Assembly: GCA_034231615.1 (NCBI GenBank)
Contig: CM067309.1
Location: 42,218,181 to 42,282,180 of the forward strand
DNA: 64,000 bases
From: Meghimatium bilineatum
Lineage: Eukaryota; Mollusca; Gastropoda; Stylommatophora; Philomycidae
Reading direction: 5' to 3'
The notes beneath the pieces were generated by a model, which did no database searches, was not told the DNA's origin, and saw only the letters and a list, made by a program, of their open reading frames with translations. A program made the position numbers and the translations under genes. Of the stretch, positions 45,900 to 57,889 are shown one piece after another (within the stretch, counting starts at the first letter, position 1; the number at the start of each line of letters is the position of its first letter).

Positions 45900-46100
45900 A
45901 CGTTCACATCCGGGAATGTGTAATATAGATTGACCGGACGTCTATATCCTTACTGTCCGTTTTCTGATGTATGTTTTAATTTGGTTTAATTTTTGTCTTG
46001 ATAGGAGCAATTTGGTCGAAACGTCGATTTGTGTGTGTTAGTATGTGTGTCTTGAATGATTAGCAAAACTGCTTTACCCTATTCCTTTCCAACCTAAGAC
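45900..46100 (+). repeat. Dispersed family H copy
   Basis: gtgtaatatagattgaccgg acgtctatatccttactgtccgttttctg...gtcttgataggagcaatttggtcgaaacgtcgatttgtgt. See 34690-34860. Confidence 0.45.
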
Positions 46101-46554
46101 CGAATTCTATATTGTAATATTGACCGTTAATATAGCGGGTTCCGTTACGTTAGACATTTAATATATTCACAATTGGTGAGGCATGCTGCTTTCCCTCGCG
46201 GACGCGCGCCCAAAATAGTTACATAAGACCTTCTTGACCACGAAAAATAATGGATGCGATCCACAGCCTCCAAGATATTACTTTTGGCTCCCAATTGAGG
46301 CCAATTCCTTGACGTAGGGATTCTGCTTAATCCAGCCAATGGAGACAGGAAAATAATATTGATCGGGCCATCCCTGACATCGTTCAGGACCACGGTTCTT
46401 CCCAAGCAATCATTAGTGCTGAAGTCGGAGATACCACTCAGAGGCGCGGGCAAGCAACCATGGCATCACTCAACATGACTAGATAATATATCTTCACAAT
46501 TGCTGGCTCACATGTCTGATTGTTCAAGTAAAGTTTACCTCTATTTGGTAACGT

Positions 46555-46760
46555 ATCCTATTCAGGGCGTAGCCATCAACCCAGCATATTTTGGCTGTAG
46601 TTATTTTCTAGGCAAGGATTTTCTACGCGTTCAATAGTTTGCCATTGCTTTCTGAACGGTCCGAATACGCAGGTGGATGTGGCGGAAATCGAATTCGATA
46701 CATTGGCCGTCATATAAGCGCTCTGTACCACTTTGCATCAGAGCCGGATAAAATGTGCCT
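46555..46760 (-). mobile_element. tRNA-derived SINE, second family
   Basis: The minus strand reads ctctgatgcaaagtggtaca (A-box-like), cgaattcgatttccgcc (B-box-like) and gtattcggaccgttcagaaa, ending ctacgccctgaataggata. Same order and spacing as at 29.7-29.9 kb. Confidence 0.62.
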
Positions 46761-46794
46761 CATGTTGAGGTATTATTTTTCCTACAGGGAACGT

Positions 46795-47075
46795 TACCTT
46801 AATTTGGTTATAACCGATCTTTACAACCATCAAAACAATACTGGAGATCGCGCTTCTGGTAATCCAGCCACCAAGACCTCCAGTTTTAGTAGCATAGCTA
46901 AGCTGGCATTGGTAAACTAAGTAAAATGTAGCTCTTATAATGGGACACACTGTTGTCAACCGCGGACGTTAGTCAAATTTCATTATGTTTGAGCTCTATA
47001 AACATCAAGACTAGTGGAGGTCGCAGATCTGGTAATACAGTCACCAAGATCTCCTACACATACACACATTAAGTT
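46795..47075 (+). repeat. Two dispersed family B copies in tandem
   Basis: Copies at about 46795-46915 (ctggagatcgcgcttctggt aatccagccaccaagacctcc) and 46965-47075 (gtggaggtcgcagatctggt aatacagtcaccaagatctcc), about 170 bp apart in the same orientation. Confidence 0.55.
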
Positions 47076-47804
47076 CAAGAATTCTACGCTAACATTTCCA
47101 GATCAGTGCTTATGTATCAGTTCTCCCCCTTTCCCCCTATATCCGTTAATTTTTTTCTTTCTCCCTGCTATTTCAAACTTTATTCCACTCTCTGCATTAG
47201 TATTTAAGTGAGGGCATCATAACTGAGACAGAGGGCAATAACGTAACTACAGAAATAAAGTGATGTACAGCCTACAATAACTTTAACCTGAACAGGGGAT
47301 ATTTACACCGAGTTCAATTTGACCGCTTTATGCTAGGGTTATCACCCTTTGATGTCAAGTAGAGACAGGATTCGGCATAAATTTTAAATAAACAGACGTG
47401 ATATGATCTTAATACCTGGTACAAAGATTCCGGCCTGCGTAATTTATCACAGAAGACTAGTAAAACTGTACAGTGAATGTAATTAACGTACATTTAAGAT
47501 ATCTTGAAAGTTGAATGAAATAACGCTGTAATTTGCATGTAGTATTTATACGCGGGTTTTCGATACGCTTGACAGCATGAATTATCACCCTAGAACTTAC
47601 ACCATTTTAAGAATGGTAACACTCTGATGTTATACTTGATTCTTCTTCTTCTGCGCTCGTGTCAAGAGTTGTGCTGTGATTTACAGCTTGGATGCGATAT
47701 CTGGTTTTTGGAAATGACGTTTACTGATTAGAGACTAAATTTGACAATCACTAACATCCTGTGAGACGAGGTAGACATCGACTAACATACAAAGAAATCT
47801 CTCT

Positions 47805-48030
47805 AACAAAATTATAAATGGAGATCGTGGTGGCTGGATTACCAGAACATCCCATGAAAACGCCGGAGTACGAGTTTTCTAAAGGTCTAATGCAATGCAC
47901 AGTAGAGGTTGTAAGAAAAAGGGGGGAACAGAGAAAATCTTGGATTAAAAACATCTAGTGTTTTGGACATGATTTTTCCACGTTTCTCCGAATGGCTGAA
48001 AAAAACATTTTGGAGAGCTTTTCTGTGCTG
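47805..48030 (+). repeat. Dispersed family B-like block and associated 3' segment
   Basis: ggagatcgtggtggctggat taccagaaca matches family B. The following ctccgaatggctgaa...ttggagagctttt ctgtgct matches 50090-50150. These may be parts of one longer element. Confidence 0.45.
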
Positions 48031-48034
48031 TCTC

Positions 48035-48165
48035 CAGTGTGGCACCCCTGATGTCTCCAGTATGGCACCCCTGATGTCTCTAGTGTGGCACCACTTATGT
48101 CTCCAGTATGGCACCCCTGATGTCGCTAGTGTGGTACCCCTGATGTCTCGAGTGTGGCACCCCTA
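48035..48165. repeat. 23-bp minisatellite, ~5 copies
   Basis: Unit gatgtctccagtatggcacc cct, at the 3' side of a dispersed element. Confidence 0.88.
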
Positions 48166-48469
48166 CGACCGTGTCAGGTTATGGGTTTTATTATGATTAT
48201 TATTTGTACATATCCTCAAAATATTTCATGTTCTCTTAATATATATTCCGAAGATTTGTTTACAAGTAATTACATTAAAATTAATACATCGGAGGTTATT
48301 GTTTATATGAACCACAATCTTTATTATTATTTTATTTGTAACATTTCTGTTCTAACAAAAATGGACTCAGTCAGTGTTTGAAAGGAGCGTACTATGCTGG
48401 ACCGTAGATATTATCTCAAGGGGGTGGAGTTATCTTCGTGTGTTTTCATGTCAGATACTCTTCATTCTA

Positions 48470-48680
48470 TGAAAAATACATGACATTTTTGTGAAGAATA
48501 CATGACATTTTGTGAAAAATACATTGCTTTTTTGTAAAAATAAATGACATTTTTGTGAAAAATACATGTCCTTTTTTGAAAAATATATTACTTTTTTTGT
48601 GAAAAATACATTACATTTTTGTGAAAAATACACGACGGTTTTTTAAATACATGACATTTTTGTGAAAAATACATCTTTTT
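48470..48680. repeat. ~21-bp minisatellite, ~10 copies
   Basis: Unit aaaatacatgacatttttgt g with T-run length variation. Confidence 0.9.
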
Positions 48681-50166
48681 TGTTAGAAATCGGCAAAAGT
48701 AGGTTCGTTTTGCATTCTACTCGCTTCTTAGCCAAGTTCCTGGTAATAAAAAATATGTTCTGATATGCTATGGGTGGATTAAAATACGTCATACTACCCC
48801 CTCCCCCTTGTTTATTTACGGTTCTGGTGTCATGAGAGGTGCTGTGTTTTTTAACAATAATAGATATACAATAACTCCCCCCCCCCCTCCTTTTTTTCCT
48901 GCAGCTCACTTCAACCTTACTTAGAAACTGGAAACGAACCAGGAAGCGGTCTAAGTCTAAACATCTACAGAGATGGAAACCAGGCAAGGAAACCATATGT
49001 TTGATATAAAGCATACAAAATGTCACGTTCGCAAACTCCTGCTAAACTCGGTTTCTTGTACTGCAAGGTTACGTCCCGTAGTATTTCCCTTCAAGTAAAA
49101 GTCATGAATATGCAGTGAAAACCGGCAACAGGAAGGTCGTGAAACGATTAAGTAGGACACTAGAAGGACTTTCATAGCACAATTTTTGTTCACTGCTAAT
49201 GTTTAATTGTTTCTCTGATTTCTCCCAGACATTTTAATGTGTGTTTACTCAAATACGCAGCTAACTAGTTTGGGTGATAGAGTGTGTGTTCGCAACCAGG
49301 GTCGTAAATACGATTCCTTTGTGGGAGAGGGTACCTATAAACTTAAAAGGGGTTGGGGTGGGGTCACTCGTGCGTTTTCGTGTGTCAATTGTACCTTTTC
49401 TTGTAAACTGCGGTGGCCTTTTTGTCAAATATCTCTAAAAAAGGACAAATTGACTTCTGATCCCTTTTTAAGGTCTCCCCCCCCCCCAGGATTATCTAAA
49501 TGTGCTATATTCTTTGGTCCATGGACCTCTAGATGTATATGAACGTGGCACATGTCACATAAAGAGGCTGGTGTTATCACATTAACCAGGATTTCACGTT
49601 TTTGACCAAATCTCCAAAGCGGGATGTTTCTGGCCATTGACGCAAATATAACTCTAACATTCTGCTAGAGATCTAGTTTGTACAGAAATCACTCTCTCTA
49701 TTAAGTGTCTTGATAACCAGCAAGTTTGTTTACCAGGTTTCCTCAATGTTCTGTGCTGAAAGGATTGGACACTCAACGCAGATGGAAAGACGGACTTTGA
49801 AAATAATTATTACAGAAGTTTGTTAAGAATTCATGAATATAGAACATACGACACACAAATATTTGTACAGCAGGAAATAAAACAAACTTGTATGTTATCA
49901 AGAACCACTTTTGGCAAGTTGTGAAACAGCGTAAAATATGTTTCGTTCCGACATGTAACGATACACTGCTCACTTTTTAAAATTACTTTGCAAGGGAAAG
50001 ACGAGGGTAGACGAATAAAATAAGAGGCGGACAAATAAAATCCTGGATATATAACATCAAGCAATAGTCTGGGCAAGAGTTTTTCTGCACTCCTCCGAAT
50101 GGCTGAAGATGCGATTTCTTTGGAGAGCTTTCTGTGCTAATGTGTCCAATGTGCATCACTACAATC

Positions 50167-50331
50167 CTGGCGGGTAATGAGACACACTATTATAACTATT
50201 ATCCTTGATTGAAAAACGATTCTCCCTGGCGGGTAATGAGACACACTATTATAACTATTATCCTTGATTGAAAAACGATTCTCCCTGACGGGTAATGAGA
50301 CACACTATTATAACTATTATCCTTGATTCTC
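50167..50331. repeat. 59-bp minisatellite, ~2.8 copies
   Basis: Unit starts ctggcgggtaatgagacaca. Confidence 0.92.
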
Positions 50332-50875
50332 CTACTTTTATCCATATAGACTTTCTATCAACATAATGCACTCTGATTCTAATTGAAATTATTCTCAATT
50401 AATAATCAATCGATTTCATTCCAGAGATATTGTCTGACAGGAGAATATTGCATTTTCCATAGAAGCTGTGAAGCGCATGGTCGTGTTGATAGAACGCCGT
50501 TCTCCAACCCTTGAAGTCCTAGGTTAAATTCATGGTTGGGACAGTTTTTTTCTTTCGGAGGTACAATAAAAAATAAGTTCGTTCTGTACATGTCTCGGCC
50601 TCTGCTATGGCACAACGGCCTTTATTTTCACAGCCCTCTCGGCTCTCCTTCACAGGAAACGATGCAATAATGAAAGTTTATAGAAAGTTCAGAAGAAAAA
50701 AAAAAATTATGTGTTACCCAATTAAAGGAATACAAAAGAATACAAAGAAAAAGAACTGGAAATACAAATTGGAAATACAAAGGGGAATACAAAGAGAAAC
50801 GAAACAATGGAAGATAATAATAGAAAATAAATAACCACTTGTGTTTGAAACTAGAGATCATGAAGACGTGGTTCT

Positions 50876-51130
50876 TCAGAAACATTTTCCTGGACAGAAA
50901 CATTTTCCTGGACAGAAACATTTTCATGGACAGAAACATTTTCATGGACAGAAACATTTTCCTGGACAGAAACATTTTCATGGACAGAAACACTAATAAA
51001 GTGGGACTAAGAAAGATTGACACCAAAATAAAGTGGCACTAAGAAAGATTGACACCAAAATAAAGTGGCACTCAGAAATATTGACATCAAAATAAAGTGG
51101 TCCTAAGAAAGATTGACACCAAAATAAAGT
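50876..51130. repeat. 18-bp and 32-bp minisatellites
   Basis: Six copies of cagaaacattttcctgga, then four copies of taaagtggcactaagaaaga ttgacaccaaaa. Confidence 0.92.
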
Positions 51131-51959
51131 TATTATCTTCAAGGAAAAAAACTTATAAATATAATAGTCACATCATCAGAAGACGATGCTTCAAATACAA
51201 TTTAACAACAGGACAATTGGAATGGAAAAGAGACAAGAGTTATAAATAGAATATACAAGACAGTTTTGACAATGTAGGGTGATAGAAAGCAATCACTGGG
51301 GGGGGGGGGTGTTGCTACACAGCAGATAGTTAACATGAACGGAAATAGGTACAAATGTTGACAATATTAGTAAATAAAGCACGCTAACAACGAGTCACAT
51401 CCACAGACATCGTTTCGACTATAAGCCTTCCTCAGGATGAAAGACAAACACAGCAAACGAAATAAACATTTGCTAATATTAGTAAGACTTGAACTATTTC
51501 CGTTCATTTTGACATTTGCCTATTGTTACCCAAGCCTCCTCCCACCCCCCTTCCCCCTTTCATTTTCAGTTTGGGGTTATTTCCCGACACTGAAGTCTTA
51601 TCTCTTAATTACGCAGTACATATGATGTTTCAGCGATCATTGACGTAATTACTGTAATGGGCATGGCACATGATGCTAACTACTGGTTTTTCACACATGT
51701 AAGACAATATATCCCCCCCCCCCCACAATCACACACAAAATCTCCACTTTCACATGAGACCTAGTACTTACATTCTTGGAATAAGGTATTACTGTCAACA
51801 AGTTGTGTAGGCGAGATATACGTGTACAATATTCAATTACAAAACACGAGGACACTGCAAGGGCACTCATAAATGTCAAATATACCTAGAGTTTGACATA
51901 TGTGGCTGACTTTCTGTCTATCGATGTATCTGTCTTTCTATCTATCTATTTGCCTCATC

Positions 51960-52110
51960 ACACTTTCTCTAACTCCTTCAGATGAACAGGATATCGTCGG
52001 AAAACAATGTGTTGTCATGGTTTACATCTCGGATAAGAAATCTGCGACTTTTGACCTGACACATCCGTCTTCAACATGATGTCTGGGTCACTCTAAGGGA
52101 CGACACTCCA
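51960..52110 (+). repeat. Dispersed family A copy
   Basis: ctctaactccttcagatgaa caggatatcgtc...tgtgttgtcatggtttacat...cctgacacatccgtcttcaa and tgggtcactctaag, parallel to 43150-43330 over its whole length. Confidence 0.6.
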
Positions 52111-53279
52111 ATACCTCTGTTGACGCCTCTTATTGCGCACATTGCAGATAACAGTGTCTGTATTATTTTCTCCCCGTGTCTGGGGTGAGCTATGATCTAT
52201 TTTTTAAGGTAGTTTTTTCGTTTTAGTAATTTGTTTATTATTCTCTTTTTATGTAGGGGGTTTAAACGAATGGTTTGATGGTTCCCATTAATTTGTAGTG
52301 CATGAATTAGTATAATTTCCTCAGGAGGAAATAACCAAATCACCCTGTAATCATCCTTGTATAGAAAAAGTTGACGAAGGGGCGACGACACCAGTTTGAG
52401 ATCCATTAATATAATTCCCTCTTATATCGTTTACATCCGCACTTACTGGAGGTAACAACAGCGAACAGTGGTTCCATACTTTACATATATTTATCGGATT
52501 TACTATATATATATATATATATATTTTTAGACAGTCAAATTCGCTGAACAGAAGACAGGGAACTTGGCGCAAACGTGAACCATTCACGTCAATTATGTCT
52601 TATGTACACGTTAGTGGTGACCCTATCCACGTGTGGCTGCTTACAGTCCCAGTGTACTACTTCATACTCTATTCATATCTTTCGTATTGTTATGTGTACG
52701 TATGATCTTACTATTGACATTGCCACTAAGAACAGTTTAACCTATTCGGTCTGAGGTGCCACTCAATAGGCGCGACGACATTCTCGAGCTCTCACAATAC
52801 CAAATGATTAGCTTTTGGATTTTATAAAAATGCATTAATGTCTGGGAATTGAAACTTCCCAGGGGTTTATGAGTTAAAGATATTTTCAATATACATTATG
52901 ATTTGTTTTGAGGTTAGTTTGTGGACACAGGTGTGGATATCGTTGTTTCACGTATGACAAAGTGAGATAAAAGAAAAAAGCATATACAATATTCTAGACG
53001 GTTCAGAGCTCCATGTGAGAACATTATTATACCGGTATATCTCCGCACATCCACACATATTGAATTCAATATAATATTTTTTTAAATCACAATTGTTACG
53101 TACTCCCTTGTTGTTTTATTTTTTTTATTTTTTTTTAAACGGTGCTGTGTGATTGCAACACACTTCACTGTTACTTTCGATCCGTGCATGTTCAAATCAT
53201 CCATAATTATTTTTATGTTTATTTTTGAGGCTTTAAGGTTTCCTGAAGCTTTAAATCACGGTAATGTATATAAGCCTGA
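52110..53279. other. Intron 1 stretch, nothing recognised
   Basis: AT-rich. Only a short TA run and T-rich runs (53110-53145) are seen. Confidence 0.5.
52506..52526. repeat. (TA)n microsatellite
   Basis: Short TA run. Confidence 0.85.
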
Positions 53280-53390
53280 ACTACCTTCTCAGGATCTGTG
53301 GTGGCGCGGAATAGCGCGCGTCCCTTAAGGCCAAGGAACCGGGTTCTATTTCCGCCACAGACATTTGTACATTCGGACCCGCTCAATATG
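53280..53390 (+). mobile_element. tRNA-derived SINE head, second family
   Basis: gtggtggcgcggaatagcgcg (A-box region), then ccgggttctatttccgccac (B-box region) and cattcggacccg, matching the inverted copy at 46.6-46.75 kb. Confidence 0.6.
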
Positions 53391-53539
53391 TGTTCCTCAT
53401 TTATTTAGTACTTCTATCTATTCGCTTGTTTGTTGCTGGGTTCACCCGTGTATTGACAAGATTATAAAAGGAAGTAAGGAATTGTAAAACTGTTGCCATT
53501 CATGCATGACACTAGAGGCGACTAAGATGATGAAGAGCA

Positions 53540-53900
53540 AGTTGGATCAGCAATGTCCGTTTCCGTTACGAATATTGGCTGCAACGGCCCCTCCAAAATC
53601 TTCTGCCTCTTGCCGTGGTGGTGCACTATGAAAAATTGCATCATATTCATATCGTAATGCTATGCCTTTCACTTGTTTTCTCAGCCTAGATCTTGCTCTC
53701 CTCCCCCAATAATACCAAAACGTAAACTCCTAAAAAATGTGTCGTATCTTATAATGCCCACAATATTTTCTTTGCCGTAGTAGTATATGTATACGCAGTG
53801 TGACCAGAACATCTCTTGTTTACTTCTCATTCTGTGGTGAAGTTCACACTATTCTTCTATATATCCACGTCTCTCTGGGCATGCAGTTGCGTCTGTTGGT
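53540..53900 (-). mobile_element. LINE 3' relic
   Basis: The minus strand shows KILWAL, then GEESKI*AEKTSERHSI and RGRRFWRGRCSQYS, an eroded copy of the LINE tail seen at 35.4-35.6 kb (same order, same spacing). Many stops. Confidence 0.55.
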
Positions 53901-54114
53901 TACACCAATGGCTCACTAGACAAACCATCCATGCAACAGAAAACCTTAGTTGATGACATGCCTTTATATTGAGGTTATCTTCTTATAGAAGATTCATGGC
54001 ACGTCATCTATACAATTCCGTAGTCGTAACCTTCGATAACAGTTACCATGTTGTTCCAACAGGCCGACGTTGTGCTTGAACTAGTTACGGGCACGGCGTG
54101 GGTGGGCGGAACAA

Positions 54115-54270
54115 CAAAGAAACCTGTCGCAAGGGCCAGAGTTGTGCCCTGATGTCGACGTCTGTGAAACGGCATTAGACTCGAAACACCATCGAGTCGA
54201 ATGGCTGCTGGAGCACTTATGGGAATGCCCCGTGTGTTGTGAGGCCAGTTTCTAATCAAGAATCAAGATA
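54115..54270 (+). repeat. Dispersed repeat I
   Basis: acctgtcgcaagggccagag ttgtgccctgatgtcgacgtc...attagactcgaaa matches 8940-9015. Its end, gggaatgccccgtgtgttgtgaggc...taatcaagaatcaaga, matches 56415-56470. Confidence 0.5.
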
Positions 54271-54287
54271 TGCACATCTCATATTTG

Positions 54288-54550
54288 TTTTCTTCTCTTT
54301 CCGTGAAGTTCACACTATTCTTCTCTTTCCGTGAAGTTCACACTATTCTTCTCTTTCCGTGACGTTCACACTATTCTTCTCTTTCTGTGAAGTTCACACT
54401 ATTCTTCTATATATCAACATCTCGACGGCATTAACCTGCCTTCTATCATTATAGCAAATGAAGGTATTATAGCAATGAAGTTATAGCAATGAAGTTATAG
54501 CAATGAAGTTATAGCAATGAAGTTATAGCAATGAAGTTATAGCAATGACT
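54288..54550. repeat. 28-bp and 14-bp minisatellites
   Basis: Four copies of ttcttctctttccgtgaagt tcacacta, then six copies of gaagttatagcaat (54466-54549). Confidence 0.92.
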
Positions 54551-54934
54551 CAAGCACTGAGTCATTTTCTCTAGGAACGTACTTTCATATCAGAAATCAT
54601 CTCTTCAGTCTTTTTGCTACATTGATTAGTTGTGTTGTTTTTTTTAACTCTCAAATGTAGGAACCTAGAACACTAAGATTTATAATCTGGCGCATCACAA
54701 CTAAGAAATTATTATACCATTTCCAAGGCATCAACTTAGCGAACTCAATCACTTGTACGCCGACTTGTACGCCGACCATGTTATCCAGGTGTGAGTTTAC
54801 GCGCGTGTTTATTTGTAGCGTGCAAAGAGCAAAGATACCACTGATATTTGGCCCAGCTACTAAGAAGTATGTACTATTGAAAACAATCTGGGAAACTCGA
54901 TAAATTGGTATGGAACATCTGCTGTAGGCTACAC

Positions 54935-55167
54935 TAGTGGTTGTCAAACCCCACAAGGGGCAACGGAGACTTAATGAAAGGGGCGAAGGCATTTTTTTTT
55001 TAAATTAGGGGTAACTACTTGAACGATTAACAAAATACGTTATAGCGGTAAATTTTACTTTACTGTCCTGACTTGTAAAAAATTACCTTTATTTCAGACA
55101 CGAGTGTGCAATATAAGAAATTAGTTCAAAAAGGAGACTACGAGCCAACAAATGTTGAGAACCGCTA
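54935..55167. mobile_element. hAT-type MITE, 233 bp
   Basis: Terminal inverted repeats TAGTGGTTGTCAA (left) and, reversed, TAGCGGTTCTCAA (right) are typical of hAT elements with the GTTCTCAA signature. The flanking 8-mers ggctacac and cgctaaac agree at 6 of 8 positions, consistent with an eroded 8-bp target duplication. It has no coding capacity and so was presumably mobilised by a hAT transposase elsewhere. Confidence 0.72.
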
Positions 55168-55519
55168 CGCTAAACTACTCAATAGAGTTAACTAGCTAAG
55201 CAGCTCAGCGGTACAGGTAAATGGATTTATGGTCAACTAGCTAAGCAGCTTAGCAATACAGGTAAATCTCCCTGTTACAAGCTGCTTCATAACTGAACGG
55301 GATACTGTACTCTACAGAGTACTGGAAACAAGAAGACACAACATTGGTTATTGTGTTTTCCTGAATGGGAAAGTGTACTAGCGCTAAATACTTTCTTGTT
55401 TCTCTTGACTTAGTTTGTTTCTATGTGGCATAGTTAAACGTGTCATATCCGGGGCGAACCTGTAAAAGTTAATTATCCCTTAAGATGCTTTGACTAACTA
55501 ATGACTAACTTGTATATGG

Positions 55520-55810
55520 AGCATAACAGATGGTCAGCCTCATTGTTCTTCGTGAGTCCACACGGACCAGGGGATTTTGAGATGAATGATCATTAGTCAA
55601 TATCGAGAATGCGTGAATTGAGGGGTGCAGATGGGCGTGTACCGTAAAGAACACGTGACAAAGATTTCAAGAAGATCAGCAGACAAACATAGAACTGAAA
55701 CCATCAGCCGTTATACCTTGAAACTGAAACCATCAGCCGTTATACATTGCGAGATTTATTGAAACGGAGATCTGGGGACCTTTTGATATGTCCAGTGTTC
55801 GAAGAGGATA
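55520..55810 (+). mobile_element. RNase H-LINE 3' tail relic
   Basis: Contains ISRMRELRGADGRVP-like and FKKISRQTNRTETISRYTL-like frames, matching the ISRMQKL...NREPEPSAVIP region of the relic at 33.8-34.2 kb. A 29-bp direct duplication (gaaaccatcagccgttatac) lies inside it at about 55697-55753. Confidence 0.6.
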
Positions 55811-56111
55811 ATCAATAAACGAATACCTGCTAATACTAAATAGTCCATGGAATACAGGTAGGATTAGTGGACATGATTGACACTTGATTCTTGTCCGAGA
55901 GGTATTGAGGCTGTTTCATGTGTAAGCCGATTTATGAGAAATAGAAGTGACCCCTAACTGTTAAGTCAGTGCGAGGTGATATACTGCCTGGTCTCATGGT
56001 GGGGGGGGGGGGGGGTAATGAACGAGAAGATTGTAAACTGTGCAGGTTTGAAACCTGGAAATTATAATCTATTATATTGCAAAATAAAACATAAAATAAT
56101 CCATTACATAG

Positions 56112-56204
56112 ATTAAATTACATGACTGTATCAACAACAATTTCAAGAGACAGGATTAAATTACATGACTGTATCAACAACAATTTCAAGAGACAGGATT
56201 AAAT
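56112..56204. repeat. 43-bp duplication
   Basis: Two copies starting attaaattacatgactgtat. Confidence 0.92.
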
Positions 56205-56509
56205 TGATTAGGGCAGTCATGGATACATTACTAGAAGACGAGGAGAAAGTCGAAAGAGATAATGTACATATTCAGAGAATTATAGAAATAGGAGTGGCTA
56301 CATGCGATGGGAGAAAGTACTCCCTCTCCGGAAAGATCAGAAGAACGCGTAATCAGCAACTGACTGGGACACTGAGCTTATACACTTTTAGATGACTGAT
56401 GGAACAAGTAGAGCAAATATGGGAATGCCCCCAGTGCTGTGACGCTTGTTCCTAATCAAGAATCAAGAAACAACAATTTCAACAAAATATCACTAAGGAT
56501 CAATTGATT

Positions 56510-56760
56510 TGAAATGAAATGCCAAAGAAAGATTCTATGAATATCATAGAGAAAAAACAACAATATAGAAGTTTTTAAAATATTGAAATTTAATGACGAA
56601 TGAGGACTAGTATTTTAGACACACATAGACACGATGACATGGACATAGCATCAGGAAAAAGAAGAGGAAGACCACGACAACGATGGATCAGCGATATCGA
56701 ACAATGTATGAACATGTTGCTGCCCCAGGCAGGCATGCTGGAGACAGAGATGTGTGGTCA
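56510..56760 (+). mobile_element. LINE 3' relic
   Basis: Pieces FEMKCQRKIL and ASGKRRGRPRQRWISDIEQC belong to the C-terminal tail of LINE RTs. Upstream parts are absent. Confidence 0.68.
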
Positions 56761-57054
56761 AAGTATTCACGACCAAGACAAACTGTCTGTACAGAATACC
56801 TTAACTTTTATATGGACTATTTAAAGAATATACATTTTAAAGCAATTTTTAAAATACTGGCTCGAATGTTGATAAATCTCAACCGATGGATCACGAAATA
56901 TTAGCGCTGCCTGGGGTTGTCAATCAATGATATTAATTTTTCAGAAATTTTGTATTTTTCTCCACTCCACCCCCCCCCCCCCCCCCATCCCTAATTAAAA
57001 TTATTTCAAGAACCCTCCACCCCTCTTTTTCCAATAAAAATTTTAGTCACATAA

Positions 57055-57185
57055 TTCAAATTAAAGTTCATGACTGTATAAAATAATAGTTTTGTTGACG
57101 TCAACTTTTGTAAAATTCACCTCCCTCCTCCCCCTGTCAATAATTGTCAATGATTCATACCCCGTCCATCGCCCAGTGTTGACGT
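57055..57185 (+). repeat. Dispersed repeat F, copy 1
   Basis: gtataaaataatagttttgt tgacgtcaactttt...cctccctcctccccctgtcaataattgtca. A second copy in the same orientation lies at 59790-59950. The two flank the 21-bp satellite at 57.9-59.4 kb. Confidence 0.55.
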
Positions 57186-57299
57186 AACTCATAGAGAGCC
57201 TCAAAAAAGGGATTGTCCCGAGGTTAGCTGCTCTACCACATGTCAAAGTTATCTACATATTTTTATACATATATCACTTATCTTACGCCGACAAGCTTC

Positions 57300-57480
57300 A
57301 GTGTATAGTCATGAATAACTTCACTCTCACAGGATATCCGACACGGTGGAGAGTGATGCCATAACAATATAACCACAATGTGGAAAGATATCCGATAAGG
57401 TGGACAGTGCTACAATAATTAAATAACCAAACTATCAAAGGATATCCGACAATGTGGAGTGTGCCACAATAATTAATTAT
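57300..57480. repeat. ~63-bp diverged triplication
   Basis: Three blocks with aggatatccgacaaggtggaca-like cores followed by aataattaa. Older than most arrays. Confidence 0.65.
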
Positions 57481-57889
57481 GTTAGTTATCAGTGACAATA
57501 ATACATTATCGTAGTTGTTATCGACTCAATACAAAATAATACTTTTAACCCGGTAGGGTCGTGGGCATGTCTCATTGCAGACATCAGCATACAAAACTGC
57601 CCAAATATCTCCATCCTCAGCCAATCGGAGTAATTTAGAAAAATTCTTGGTCAGACCATTCATTGATATTATTTCCATTATTTTCCAATTACGCCTCTTC
57701 TCCGTCAACCCTCGATTGTTCCATGCAAAATAATTTTTGAAATTTGGTCGTGCCTCTTTGCATGATCACGACAAAACAAGTTTACACTGTTTCACCATAG
57801 GCTCCAACAGTGTTGCCATCATGTTAACGTATAAGATGGAATGTATTCCGTTTTTAGGTACAAATGAACGGGAAAAGGTACAAGTCATA

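Noticed and set aside
46145-46453. 102-codon minus ORF
   Set aside because: No recognisable domain and no splice-site context; the plus strand nearby is repeat-derived.
49237-49542. 101-codon plus ORF
   Set aside because: Crosses poly-C/G tracts and repeat-like sequence; no domain recognised.
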